Source: a virus. Taken from it: 22,556 bases of DNA. This document shows positions 12,734-20,699 of the stretch, in pieces (within the stretch, counting starts at the first letter, position 1; each line of letters begins with the position of its first letter). The notes beneath the pieces were generated by a model. The model had not been told where the DNA came from. It made no database searches and worked only from the letters and a program-made list of their open reading frames with translations. Location of the stretch: IMG/VR virus record IMGVR_UViG_3300047552_002039, positions 1 through 22,556 of that record. One strand, written 5' to 3'. Position numbers and translations under genes: made by a program.

Positions 12734-13126
12734 TTATTTACGCCCAACTATCCGCAAAAAGTGATCCCCTAGTTTTTGAACGCCTAAGTAATAAACGTAA
12801 GCCCAAAAACGAGAAAAACCATATTCAATTAACATATCATAAAACAGCCTATCAATGGCCTCTCGAGTGATTTCATGCTTAGGATAATACTTGTATAAAA
12901 CATCATGCACGAGGCTAGGATAATAGCCACGAGGCAGCCCGTCAGGGCCTTTTTTGCCGTCAGGCACTAAGGTTGCGCCGTCCCAAACAAACCCGGGCCT
13001 TACTGTTATTTCGCCGTCAGGCTTTACTATTAAAAACGTAGAAATAAACGACTTGCCCAATATTTGCGTTTTATAAACAAATTCGTTTTCAAGCGTATAA
13101 CGGCGGTCGGTCGGACTTTTAAGCAT
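12734..13126 (-). CDS. DUF1353-like phage protein
   Basis: This 130-residue protein has the DUF1353 layout: an N-terminal strand region, then RPGFVWDGATLVPDG (about residues 43-57), YYPSLVHDVLYKYYP (about 68-82, with the conserved H-D pair) and a C-terminal helical part. DUF1353 proteins are encoded by many tailed phages, frequently near lysis or tail genes, with unknown activity. Together with the holin-like gene it forms a minus-strand unit. No lysozyme or amidase was seen in this window. Confidence 0.8.
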   Translation of the reverse strand: MLKSPTDRRYTLENEFVYKTQILGKSFISTFLIVKPDGEITVRPGFVWDGATLVPDGKKGPDGLPRGYYPSLVHDVLYKYYPKHEITREAIDRLFYDMLIEYGFSRFWAYVYYLGVQKLGDHFLRIVGRK

Positions 13127-13148
13127 AGGATAATAAAATTAAGATAGG

Positions 13149-13156
13149 CAAAAATA
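13149..13156 (-). promoter_or_regulatory. Candidate -7 box for the minus-strand unit
   Basis: On the minus strand these bases read TATTTTTG, matching TAnnTTTG, and lie 22 bases before ATG 13126. No clear -33 box was found. The surrounding 45-base divergent region contains a broken inverted repeat, AAAATT..AGG and CCTAATTTT (13136-13166), which could hold a regulator site for both directions. Confidence 0.45.
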
Positions 13157-13171
13157 ACCTAATTTTACATT

Positions 13172-13483
13172 ATGAAACGGGCGCGAAAAATAAAGGATTT
13201 AGATAAGTATATCAGACAAAAGTTAAACGAGGCCGATAGCTCCGGCATTACAGCCCTTGAAAAAATTGTAGTTAACTTAATAGATTTGGCGGCCACTACC
13301 AATAACGTAAAGATTGCCGAATTGCTGTTTAATCGCGCTTATGGCCCTACCAAACAACAAAGCGAAGTATTGCACACACATAGCAATATCCCCCCTATAA
13401 ACTGGGCTGAAGGAGGGCAAACCGTTATCAATTTTGAGCTAAGCGAAACAGAAAAAAAGGCTTTGGGAAATGGCAATGAATAA
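13172..13483 (+). CDS. Candidate small terminase subunit
   Basis: This 103-residue protein has a basic N terminus (MKRARKIKDLDKYIRQKL), a helical middle (GITALEKIVVNLIDLAATTNNVKIAELLFNRAYG split over residues 26-58) and a tail ending ETEKKALGNGNE. Its size and its 14-base overlap with the large terminase gene suggest the DNA-recognition subunit of the packaging motor. The helical part also resembles small DUF-type proteins annotated beside large terminases, so the family is not certain. The first gene of the rightward late block. Confidence 0.65.
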   Translation: MKRARKIKDLDKYIRQKLNEADSSGITALEKIVVNLIDLAATTNNVKIAELLFNRAYGPTKQQSEVLHTHSNIPPINWAEGGQTVINFELSETEKKALGNGNE

Positions 13484-14684
13484 AAAATATATTGCCCTTT
13501 ACACTAGCCTAGCCCGTTATTTTTTCGTGTACGGTGGGCGCGGGTCGGGCAAGTCCTATGCTGTTGCCGAGTTTCTGTTAAGGCTTACTTATGAAGTCGG
13601 CCATGTAATTCTTTTTACTAGGTACACAATGAAGTCGGCGGAAATATCCATTATCCCCGAGTTCAAAAGCAAAATCATTGAATTAAATGCTGCAAAGGAT
13701 TTTGAAGTAACAAGCGACCACATTTTGAATAAGCGGTCAGGCTCACGCTTAATCTTTCGTGGAATAAAAACAAGCGAAGGTATCCAAACCGCAAACCTAA
13801 AAAGCATTAAGGGCCTAACTACGTGGGTTTTAGATGAGGCCGAGGAGTTGCACAATGAAGATGTATTTGATAAAATAGATGAAAGTATAAGGGCTATAAA
13901 CACGCAAAACAGGGTTATCTTTATTCTTAATCCTACGCTCGTTTCACATTGGATTTATAAACGTTTCTTTGCTTCATTGCCCGAGTTTTTTACTGGGCAG
14001 GTAGGCAATACTGAATACATTTACACAAGTTATTTGGAAAACCTTAAAAACCTAGCGGCCTCGTTTGTGGAAAAAGGGCAAATACTCAAAAGCCAAAACA
14101 GCCTGAAGTACAAATGCCGTTATTTAGGGGCATGGGCAAAAGAGAGCAGCGAGGCTTTGTGGCGGTTTACAGATATTACTTATAAGCAACCTAGCGAACT
14201 AAAACGTATTTGCGTAGCTATTGACCCGGCAGTAACAAGCAACTTGAATAGCGATGAAACGGGCCTAGTGGTTTGCGGAATTGATAGCGAAAACAAGGGC
14301 TATGTTTTAGAAGATTGCAGCGGGGTATATCGGCCTGAAGCATGGGCGAAATTGGCCGTTAACCTTTATCATAAGCATAAAGCGGATTTTATAGTGGCTG
14401 AAGTAAATCAGGGCGGCGACCTAGTGAAGCAAATAATTAGGCAATTTGATAGTAATGCCAAAGTTGTAACGGTACACGCCAATAAGGGCAAATATACCAG
14501 GGCCGAGCCTGTGGCATCTTTGTATTCAGAAAACAAAGTTTTTCACATAAAACCGTTTACGCAATTAGAAGAGCAGATGATTACTTGGCAAGCAATGGCC
14601 GGGGAAAAATCACCTGATAGAATTGATGCCCTTGTGTACGGATTAACTAAATTGCTATTGACAAAACAATTAGTTACTAGTTAA
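13470..14684 (+). CDS. Terminase large subunit (Terminase_3/PBSX type)
   Basis: This 404-residue ATPase-nuclease packages phage DNA into proheads. Walker A is GGRGSGKS (22-29), Walker B is WVLDEAE (119-125) with the catalytic Glu in DEAE, and a coupling-motif region follows (VIFILNPT, 149-156). The C-terminal RNase H-like nuclease shows AIDPAV (D252), a second acidic site SDETG (261-265), AEVNQGG (E311) and SPDRIDALVYG (D383, D386). ATG 13470 or 13476 may be used. All expected catalytic positions are present. Confidence 0.95.
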   Translation: MAMNKKYIALYTSLARYFFVYGGRGSGKSYAVAEFLLRLTYEVGHVILFTRYTMKSAEISIIPEFKSKIIELNAAKDFEVTSDHILNKRSGSRLIFRGIKTSEGIQTANLKSIKGLTTWVLDEAEELHNEDVFDKIDESIRAINTQNRVIFILNPTLVSHWIYKRFFASLPEFFTGQVGNTEYIYTSYLENLKNLAASFVEKGQILKSQNSLKYKCRYLGAWAKESSEALWRFTDITYKQPSELKRICVAIDPAVTSNLNSDETGLVVCGIDSENKGYVLEDCSGVYRPEAWAKLAVNLYHKHKADFIVAEVNQGGDLVKQIIRQFDSNAKVVTVHANKGKYTRAEPVASLYSENKVFHIKPFTQLEEQMITWQAMAGEKSPDRIDALVYGLTKLLLTKQLVTS

Positions 14685-14696
14685 CTAAATTGCATT

Positions 14697-15989
14697 ATGA
14701 AAAATTGGCTATTGAAAAATATTTTCGGTGTAAATGTAAGGCCCGACTTTGCGAACGAGCCAATACACAAACTTAACTTTCTGTATGGCACAGAGGCGTT
14801 AAAAAACACTTTGGCCGCAGGGGAGCTAGCGGATAGCGATGCCACATACATAGAAAAAGCATATCACTTTAACGATATTGTTTTTGCGGTTGTGGAATAC
14901 ATTGCTAGCATTTGCGCGAGCGTTCCCTACGTTTTCAAAACAGAAATAAACGGGCAAATTGAAGATGCCCCTGATAGCCCTGCCCTGCGCAAAGCCAAAA
15001 AACTTTTGGAACGGCCTAACTCGTTTTCTACTTGGGAGAGTTTCGCCAAAACAGAAATTACTTACAACCTGATTTGCTCGAAGTCTATCATTTGGAAATA
15101 TAGAAATGGGCTACAAGAAATAAGCGAGCTATTCAATGTTAACCCCGCCGATACTAGTATTATTTGGGAAAATGAATTTTACCGGATAATCAAAAGTGTA
15201 ACCATTTCGCAGGCGGGCGCGGGAGGGAATATTAGCCCTAGCCCAAACGATTTGATTATTAGATATAATAACGATTTGCGCGCGCGGGCCGATGGGCGTT
15301 CTCGTTTGGCGGCAGGGCGGCGGGCTGTGCTAAAATCCAATAACGCTAAAAACGCCGCAAACAAACTTTTTGAAAACTCCGGTGCTTATGGTTTTTTGGC
15401 GGTAGAGGATGAAAACATATCTTTTGAAGATGTTCAAAACATTGAAAAAGCATATCAAAAAAAGCATACTGGGGTCGGCAGTCAGGGCAAAATCGTATTT
15501 ACAAACGGCAAAATTCGTTTTGAGCGCACAGGGATGAGTGGTTTAGATATGCAATTGGCCCAAAGCGATTTGAACGATTTAAGGGCAATTTGTAGCCTTT
15601 TTGGAATGCCATCGCAATTGCTTAACGATACTGAAGCAAGTACATTTAGCAACTATAAAGAGGCTCGGCGCAGCCTTTATTCTAATACTGTTTTGCCTAA
15701 CCTAAAAAACCTTTTTGCTAAGCTATCGTGGGAGCTATTGCCTCAAATAGATAAGAGTTTGGACAGCGTTTTTATCGTGCCCGATTTGGCTGCAATACCG
15801 GAGTTGCAAACAACGATAGAAGAGCAAGCCTCGGCATTACGTAATTGCGAATGGTTAACGCCAAACGAAAAAAGAGAAGCAATGGGCTATCAAAAAATTG
15901 ATACGCCTGAAATGGATTTAGTTTATATGAATGGGCAGCCAATAGAATTTGTCGCAAATGGAATATCAACCGAAAACGAACCCGGCTAA
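14697..15989 (+). CDS. Phage portal protein (HK97 family)
   Basis: This 430-residue protein follows the large terminase directly. It has the portal features: YHFNDIVFAVVEYIASICASVP near residues 57-78, a strand-rich middle domain, and the conserved FGMPSQLLND (about residues 302-311) with STFSNYKEARRSLYSNTVLP, typical of HK97-type portals. Twelve copies would form the DNA channel and motor docking site at one capsid vertex. Its last 32 bases overlap the next gene. Confidence 0.92.
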   Translation: MKNWLLKNIFGVNVRPDFANEPIHKLNFLYGTEALKNTLAAGELADSDATYIEKAYHFNDIVFAVVEYIASICASVPYVFKTEINGQIEDAPDSPALRKAKKLLERPNSFSTWESFAKTEITYNLICSKSIIWKYRNGLQEISELFNVNPADTSIIWENEFYRIIKSVTISQAGAGGNISPSPNDLIIRYNNDLRARADGRSRLAAGRRAVLKSNNAKNAANKLFENSGAYGFLAVEDENISFEDVQNIEKAYQKKHTGVGSQGKIVFTNGKIRFERTGMSGLDMQLAQSDLNDLRAICSLFGMPSQLLNDTEASTFSNYKEARRSLYSNTVLPNLKNLFAKLSWELLPQIDKSLDSVFIVPDLAAIPELQTTIEEQASALRNCEWLTPNEKREAMGYQKIDTPEMDLVYMNGQPIEFVANGISTENEPG

Positions 15990-16677
15990 ATACTTTTTGT
16001 CATACGAACGTAAGGCCGCCAAAATGATTTTTGATCAATGGAAAAAGGTCGCGGCCAATTATCCTACACAGGGCCTTTTAGCCCTTGAAACTGTGTTTGC
16101 AGGGCGCGAGGTTGAAGATTATTTATTAGACCTTTATAAGCGTATTGGAACGGCGACTGCCCGCGAGGTTTTTGAGGGCATTAACAAGGCTGTAAGCAAA
16201 GAAAGTATAATTGAATTTGCAATTGCTCGAGTGCTGTTTTACTTACAACAATTTGCGCTTACTAAAATAACCAGCATTACAAACACCACAAAAGAGGATA
16301 TTAGAGGCGTTTTAGAAGATATGATTAAGCGCGGCCTCTCCCCTTTGGATATTGCTAAGGAACTGGCAAAAGTTGGGCGCGGGTTTAGCCGAAAACAAGC
16401 TATTACTATTGCCCGCACAGAAAGTATTGCAGCGTACAATTTTGGCGCAATACAAGGCGCGGCAGCAACCGGAATGGCTACGCATAAAGTTTGGAGAAGT
16501 GCAAGGCAAAAGCGCACGAGGCCCGACCATATTGCAGCAAATAATCAAAAGGTAAAATTTGACGATTATTTTATTGTAGGCGGGGAGCGGCTTAGGCACC
16601 CGGGCGATCCGCGAGGCTCGGCAAAGCAGGTTGTAAATTGTCGTTGTGTAATGAAATTTGAATTGAAAAAACCTTAA
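15958..16677 (+). CDS. SPP1 gp7-like head morphogenesis protein
   Basis: This 239-residue protein is helical at the N terminus (residues 1-150) and ends with the family's C-terminal signature: ARTESIAAYNFGA, VWRSARQKRTRPDHIA, FIVGGERLRHPGDP and a final VVNCRCVMKF. The paired Cys of NCRC and the HPGDP motif are characteristic of SPP1 gp7/Mu F-type minor head proteins. These bind the portal and enter the head in a few copies. ATG 15958 is preferred over TTG 15949. Confidence 0.9.
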   Translation: MEYQPKTNPAKYFLSYERKAAKMIFDQWKKVAANYPTQGLLALETVFAGREVEDYLLDLYKRIGTATAREVFEGINKAVSKESIIEFAIARVLFYLQQFALTKITSITNTTKEDIRGVLEDMIKRGLSPLDIAKELAKVGRGFSRKQAITIARTESIAAYNFGAIQGAAATGMATHKVWRSARQKRTRPDHIAANNQKVKFDDYFIVGGERLRHPGDPRGSAKQVVNCRCVMKFELKKP

Positions 16678-16679
16678 TT

Positions 16680-17348
16680 ATGAAAAAGTATAAAAGCATT
16701 GCGCAAAGCATTAAAGATGTTAGCGAGGCCGATGGAATTGTAAGCGGGTATCTTTCTGTTTTTGGCGTAACGGATAGCGACGGCGATATTATAAACGCCG
16801 GGGCTTTTGCCAAAACGATAGCCGAAAACGGGCCAAATGGAAAAGACCGGATTAAGTTTTTGCGCGAGCACGACTACCGGAAACCAATAGGCAAATTTTC
16901 TCTTTTGAAAGAGGATAGTTATGGCCTTTATTTTGAGGCCAAACTAAACCAAACGCGGGAGGGGAAAGATGCGCTTATTTTATACCTAAACGGCGAGTTA
17001 ACAGAACATTCAATAGGCTTTCAGCCAATTACGTATTCAGTAATAAATGATAACACGGGCCGTTTTATTGGCTACTCTTTTGCCGAGGTAAAACTGTGGG
17101 AGGGCAGTGCTGTTTTGTGGGGCGCAAACGAGGCCGCAAAGGTGCAAGAAATAAAAGCCCGATTTGAGGCAATTAGGCAAATTGGAAATTTGTCGGACGA
17201 GGTTTTGAAAACAATAGAAAATAATATTCTAACTTTGGAGAAACTCAAAAACCCGCAGGCCGATTTGGATAATCAAGCCAACGAGCAAAAACAGAAAGCA
17301 GTTTTTGAAGCAATTCAAGATTTCAAAAAAAGTCTAAACATACTCTAA
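16680..17348 (+). CDS. Prohead maturation protease (HK97 gp4-like)
   Basis: This 222-residue serine protease of the herpesvirus-assemblin-like fold trims the capsid protein during head maturation. GYLSVFGVTDSDGDII (23-38) matches the usual N-terminal strand, FLREHDYRKPIGKF (60-73) carries the catalytic His (H64), and ELTEHSIGF (106-114) the catalytic Ser (S111). The last 60 residues form a charged helical tail. It lies between the portal genes and the capsid gene, the standard place. Confidence 0.93.
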   Translation: MKKYKSIAQSIKDVSEADGIVSGYLSVFGVTDSDGDIINAGAFAKTIAENGPNGKDRIKFLREHDYRKPIGKFSLLKEDSYGLYFEAKLNQTREGKDALILYLNGELTEHSIGFQPITYSVINDNTGRFIGYSFAEVKLWEGSAVLWGANEAAKVQEIKARFEAIRQIGNLSDEVLKTIENNILTLEKLKNPQADLDNQANEQKQKAVFEAIQDFKKSLNIL

Positions 17349-17349
17349 A

Positions 17350-18549
17350 ATGACGGAGCTAGAAGTAAAAAACGAGATTAAGCAAATCGGCGATGAAATT
17401 GGCCGTAGGCTTAAAAGCCTTGAGGACGGGCGCGAGGCCGAAAACCAAACCTACAAAGGAATTTGGGATGACCTCAAGTCGGCAATAGCAGAGGCCAAAA
17501 GCATAGCCGAAAAAACGGCGCAGCGGGCCGATCAACTCGAGAAGCTGGGCGCAAGTCAAGAAAAAAGCGAAAGTTTCGCTATGGCCCTAAAAAAGGCCCT
17601 AGATGCCGAAAAAGATAGACTCGCCCAATATGCTAAATCGCGGCAGCGTTTCTCGTTCACAAAATCGGTCGGCGATATGTCAACCGCAACGAATTTGACA
17701 GGCCAAATTGCCGAGGCCGAGCGCAGGCCAGGAGTTTCGGCACAGCCTTACAGGGTGCACGCGCGAAACATTTTGCCGGTTGCTAGCTCGAGTTTGCCTC
17801 TTACCGAATTTGTAAGGCATACATTCGGGGAGGGCGTTCCCGATTATCAGGCCGAAGGCGCAATTAAGGCTCAAACAGATAACGATTTTGCGCTCGTAAC
17901 TGTTAACAATTATACGCTTGCACACTGGGAACGACTGCCCGCGCAATGGCTCGAGGATTACGCTTCAATCTATGCGTTTATTCAAAATAATATGATTGAA
18001 AGGCTGCTTAACAGAGAAGATAGCGAGCTTCTGTTTGGCGGCGGCGGCAGCGCTATTCAGGGCCTCTTCGCGGGTGCTTCTGGGTTTGCCCCGGGCGTAA
18101 CAGTTCCCAACCCCCAGCGTTTTGACGTTTTGCGCCTTGCTATTGCGCAATTGCAGCAAACAAGCATTAACGGCGGCGGCTTTATGCCCGACTTTTGCCT
18201 CGTGTCGCCTATGACGTTTGCTGAGTTGCAACTCACCAAAAATCAGGACGGCGACTATATTTTGCCTAGCTTTTTGAGCGAAGCTGGCGGAAGTGTTAGC
18301 GGTGTTAGGATTGTGCCGCATCGCGCCATGCCAAACGACGGGTTTTTGATGGGCGACAGTATGCAATGCTTGTTGCAAATTTACAGCCCTATCACGCTCG
18401 ATATTAGCAACGAGGATCGCGATAACTTTGTGCGCAACCTTGTAACTGTAAGGGTAGAAGAACGCATCAAGTTCCCAATATTTCAGCCGCAGGCGTTCTT
18501 GTATAGCGATTTCCAAGAGGCAATTGCAACTATCACTCCCGGTATCTAA
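17350..18549 (+). CDS. Major capsid protein (HK97 fold)
   Basis: This 399-residue protein has a long charged coiled-coil N-terminal region (residues 1-105, the scaffold-like delta domain) followed by a HK97-type body. The body includes LPVASSSLPLTEFVRHTFGEG, a strand NDFALVTVNNYTLAHWERLP, FGGGGSAIQGLFAGA, and the C-terminal GDSMQCLLQIYSP with TVRVEERIKFPIFQPQAF, all in the order seen in HK97 capsids. The N-terminal domain should be removed by the upstream protease, somewhere near residues 100-130. The terminator after its stop would allow high expression from a shorter transcript. Confidence 0.93.
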   Translation: MTELEVKNEIKQIGDEIGRRLKSLEDGREAENQTYKGIWDDLKSAIAEAKSIAEKTAQRADQLEKLGASQEKSESFAMALKKALDAEKDRLAQYAKSRQRFSFTKSVGDMSTATNLTGQIAEAERRPGVSAQPYRVHARNILPVASSSLPLTEFVRHTFGEGVPDYQAEGAIKAQTDNDFALVTVNNYTLAHWERLPAQWLEDYASIYAFIQNNMIERLLNREDSELLFGGGGSAIQGLFAGASGFAPGVTVPNPQRFDVLRLAIAQLQQTSINGGGFMPDFCLVSPMTFAELQLTKNQDGDYILPSFLSEAGGSVSGVRIVPHRAMPNDGFLMGDSMQCLLQIYSPITLDISNEDRDNFVRNLVTVRVEERIKFPIFQPQAFLYSDFQEAIATITPGI

Positions 18550-18609
18550 ACTCAAAAACAGAAACGCCCTGCCGTAACTGGCAGGGCGTTTTCTAAACTC
18601 AAAAACAGA
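18545..18609 (+). repeat. 18-bp direct repeats flanking the capsid terminator
   Basis: TCTAAACTCAAAAACAGA occurs at 18545-18562 and again at 18592-18609, identical, 47 bases apart. The first copy includes the capsid stop codon, the second ends just before ATG 18611. The hairpin at 18562-18591 fills the space between them. Confidence 0.85.
18562..18592 (+). terminator. Terminator after the major capsid gene
   Basis: AAACGCCCTGCC (18562-18573) pairs exactly with GGCAGGGCGTTT (18580-18591), with a 6-base loop and only a short T-run. It probably reduces read-through from capsid to connector genes and stabilises capsid mRNA. Confidence 0.8.
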
Positions 18610-18610
18610 T

Positions 18611-18805
18611 ATGCAAACATTTAAATTTTATCGCGCAATAGCCGTAAATGGCAGGTCGTTTAGCCCTGGCGATGTGGCACAGGTAAACGAGCAAGAGCTT
18701 GAATTTTTGAACAAAAAACGGGCTGGGCTGGTGGTATCAAACGAGCCACAAAAAGAGAAAGAGGCGCAGCCTAAAAAACACAAATACTACCGTAAAAATG
18801 ATTAG
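18611..18805 (+). CDS. Small head-associated protein, unknown function
   Basis: This 64-residue protein has an N-terminal beta-like domain (MQTFKFYRAIAVNGRSFSPGD, then QELEFLNKKRAGLVV split by a turn) and a lysine-rich tail (KKHKYYRKND). Its position between capsid and connector fits small phage proteins of the type F.Y....NG..F..GD..., often left unnamed. The final eight bases overlap the connector gene. Confidence 0.6.
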   Translation: MQTFKFYRAIAVNGRSFSPGDVAQVNEQELEFLNKKRAGLVVSNEPQKEKEAQPKKHKYYRKND

Positions 18806-19268
18806 TGTTTTTGAGCAGTTTCGGGCCAAATATGGCCTTGTTTCGGAGGCAATTCCTAGCGCAATATGTTTAGAGCATCAGGTTTTAGCCGATGACAAAA
18901 TCGCTGCTATTGACTTAGAAACACTCAAAAAATATTTGCGCGTAGATGGCTCGTTTGAGGATGACTTGCTTTTGCTTTTGTTAAGGGCCGCCGTCGTTGA
19001 AATAGAGAAGCGAAACAATGTTTCTATTTCAGGCAAACACATAAAAGCGTGGTACTCGTGGGGCAAAATAGATATTACGCAGTTGCCGTTTGCAAATCAG
19101 ATAGAAAACTGGTTAGTTTGCGAAATACAAAACAGCGTTTTTGTTTTTGAATACACGACAAAGCCGAATGAAAACGAGGCCGAATTTTACAAGATGGAAG
19201 TTCTCGCCTTGTGCGAGAAAAGGTACAACGAAAGAGGTGCGCAGCATGGCAAAAGAATATTCGTTTAA
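18798..19268 (+). CDS. Head-tail connector protein (HK97 gp6-like)
   Basis: This 156-residue protein contains LETLKKYLRVDGSFEDDLLLLLLRAA (about residues 41-66), the hallmark of gp6-like head-tail connectors: an acidic loop followed by a long helix. These form a ring under the portal. The rest is helical, with charged ends. It follows the small 18611 gene and overlaps the adaptor gene by 23 bases. The first 35 residues are less typical. Confidence 0.82.
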   Translation: MISVFEQFRAKYGLVSEAIPSAICLEHQVLADDKIAAIDLETLKKYLRVDGSFEDDLLLLLLRAAVVEIEKRNNVSISGKHIKAWYSWGKIDITQLPFANQIENWLVCEIQNSVFVFEYTTKPNENEAEFYKMEVLALCEKRYNERGAQHGKRIFV

Positions 19269-19533
19269 TGAGCGGATTACGGCGTATGAAGCTACAAACG
19301 CAGCAGACGGCCTCGGCGGATTTTCGCAGGTTCACAATCCTAGCTTTACACTTTGGGCTAATTGCGTTTTTGCAGAGCCAAAAGGGATTGATTTTGCACA
19401 GTATAAAGAAACTTTGCAACTCAAAATAGTAGTTAGGAATAATGAAATATTTCGCGGCAAAAAATACAGAATCGCGGGCCGCAAAAGTGATAGCAAATAC
19501 ATATATTTAACTTGTTATGAAGCTATCGTATAA
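19246..19533 (+). CDS. Head-tail adaptor (joining) protein
   Basis: This 95-residue beta-rich protein fits the phage head-tail joining family (SPP1 gp16-like): an N-terminal RITAYEATNAADGLGGFSQ, then SFTLWANCVFAEP, LKIVVRNNE and KYRIAGRKSD strands. ATG 19246 is chosen because it gives the family's N terminus; the frame continues upstream but inside the connector gene. It would cap the connector and provide a site for tail attachment. Confidence 0.8.
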   Translation: MAKEYSFNERITAYEATNAADGLGGFSQVHNPSFTLWANCVFAEPKGIDFAQYKETLQLKIVVRNNEIFRGKKYRIAGRKSDSKYIYLTCYEAIV

Positions 19534-19843
19534 AGTAGAAACTAAGTTTAAAAGGCTTGTTTTTAATCAGGCCAAACTCGAGCGCACAGTAGCCTATTAT
19601 GCAAATGAATTGCGCAACGAGGTTGTAGATAATATTAATGCACATAATTTGATAGATACGGGAACGCTAATAAATAGCAACCAAGTGCAAGCAACTGGCT
19701 TAGAGGCTGAAGTCGGCACACGCATACATTACGCAATATATCACGAGCTAGGAACGTCAAAGCTAAAAGCACGGCCTTTTTACGCTCCGGCAATTGCGAA
19801 AATTGAACCCGAGTTTATTAAAGCTATCAGGAAAATAATTTAG
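19517..19843 (+). CDS. Tail completion protein, HK97 gp10-like
   Basis: This 108-residue protein shows the HK97 gp10 family pattern: a basic amphipathic start, LIDTGTLINSNQ (about residues 45-56), VGTRIHYAIYHELGTSKLKARPFYAPAI (about 66-93), and a C-terminal helix. The YHELGT..(m)..RPF segment is diagnostic. It acts at the head-tail joint or tail end. Start overlaps the adaptor gene by 17 bases. Confidence 0.9.
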   Translation: MKLSYKVETKFKRLVFNQAKLERTVAYYANELRNEVVDNINAHNLIDTGTLINSNQVQATGLEAEVGTRIHYAIYHELGTSKLKARPFYAPAIAKIEPEFIKAIRKII

Positions 19844-19846
19844 AAA

Positions 19847-20257
19847 ATGAGCGCGGAGGAGTTTATACAAAGGGGATATTTTGAGGCACTAAGCAAAAAC
19901 GGGCTGCCCGTTTATGACGTTTTGCCGACAAAAGAGAAACTTCCTGCCGTTATGTTTTCCCGGGTAACTACTTTTGAACAAACTTGCTGTTATGCAATAG
20001 TTGAAATAGTTTTAAATATACTTTCACCTAGTACAAGTAAAGCGGATTTATATAGTCTTGTTTACAATTCACAGGCGATTTTAGAAAGTGTTGGTTTTGA
20101 AAACGAATATTATAAACTTGGGTTTAATAAGCTAAAAAGCAGCGAAGTGCAAACATATCGGCCTGATAGCGGGCTTAACTCCGACGGCGAAATTTGGCAA
20201 ATGGCTATTATCAAATATAATAACGTAGTAAGCAAATGTGGCAAAAAAATAACATAG
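19847..20257 (+). CDS. Putative tail terminator protein
   Basis: This 136-residue protein has the gene position and alpha-beta layout of siphophage tail-terminator proteins (DUF3168/gpU-like): an N-terminal helix (EEFIQRGYFEAL), a LPAVMFSRVT strand, a long beta strand VEIVLNILSP, a helix (ADLYSLVYNSQAIL) and a final strand. Family assignment is by order and fold pattern, not by diagnostic residues. It ends in a 22-base overlap with the next gene. Confidence 0.65.
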   Translation: MSAEEFIQRGYFEALSKNGLPVYDVLPTKEKLPAVMFSRVTTFEQTCCYAIVEIVLNILSPSTSKADLYSLVYNSQAILESVGFENEYYKLGFNKLKSSEVQTYRPDSGLNSDGEIWQMAIIKYNNVVSKCGKKIT

Positions 20258-20694
20258 TGGCGGTCGGCTCGGACGTGGCAGAGCGTTTGGATATTGCAAC
20301 ACGGCAAAGCGAAAGTTGCACCCTGAAGATTACGCTTTACGATCCGACTACTGGGCAGCCTTTTGACTTAACAGGCTTCTCTTTTGTTTTATCGTTTTCG
20401 GCAAATGGAACGAGCGAAGTATTGAGCGCAACAACTGGCTCGGGCCTTACAATTGGTGCAGGTGTAATAACTGTAAACCTGCTTCCTGCGCAAATGAATT
20501 TTAGCGCGGGGCAATACGTTTACAGGCTTACGGCCACTAGTGCAAGCGTTACAAAAACATGGCTTCAGGGCCTTGTTAACCACGTTGCACAATGGCAACT
20601 TCAGCCCGCGAGCGAAGTGCTAAAAAACAGCGGGCAAACCTATGTTAGGATCGGCGAAAAAGATATTTTGGTTTCTATCACAAATAACATTTAA
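20236..20694 (+). CDS. Beta-sandwich tail-associated protein, BppU N-terminal-like
   Basis: This 152-residue protein reads as a series of strands: SCTLKITLYDPTTGQPFDLTG, FSFVLSFSAN, LTIGAGVITVNLLP and GQYVYRLTATSA. This pattern (a LTG turn, GVITV and a GxYxYxL strand) is like the N-terminal beta-sandwich domains of baseplate upper proteins, which bind other tail parts. Its place immediately before the tail tube gene is unusual for such a protein, so it could instead decorate the tube or capsid. Confidence 0.55.
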   Translation: MWQKNNIVAVGSDVAERLDIATRQSESCTLKITLYDPTTGQPFDLTGFSFVLSFSANGTSEVLSATTGSGLTIGAGVITVNLLPAQMNFSAGQYVYRLTATSASVTKTWLQGLVNHVAQWQLQPASEVLKNSGQTYVRIGEKDILVSITNNI

Positions 20695-20699
20695 TCAAT

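Noticed and set aside
12727-12747. TTG start for the holin-like protein
   Set aside because: ATG 12726 gives a better-placed membrane helix and avoids overlapping the previous gene.
17965-18555. 196-residue minus-strand ORF in the capsid gene
   Set aside because: It lies fully within the major capsid gene on the other strand, and its composition shows no domain.
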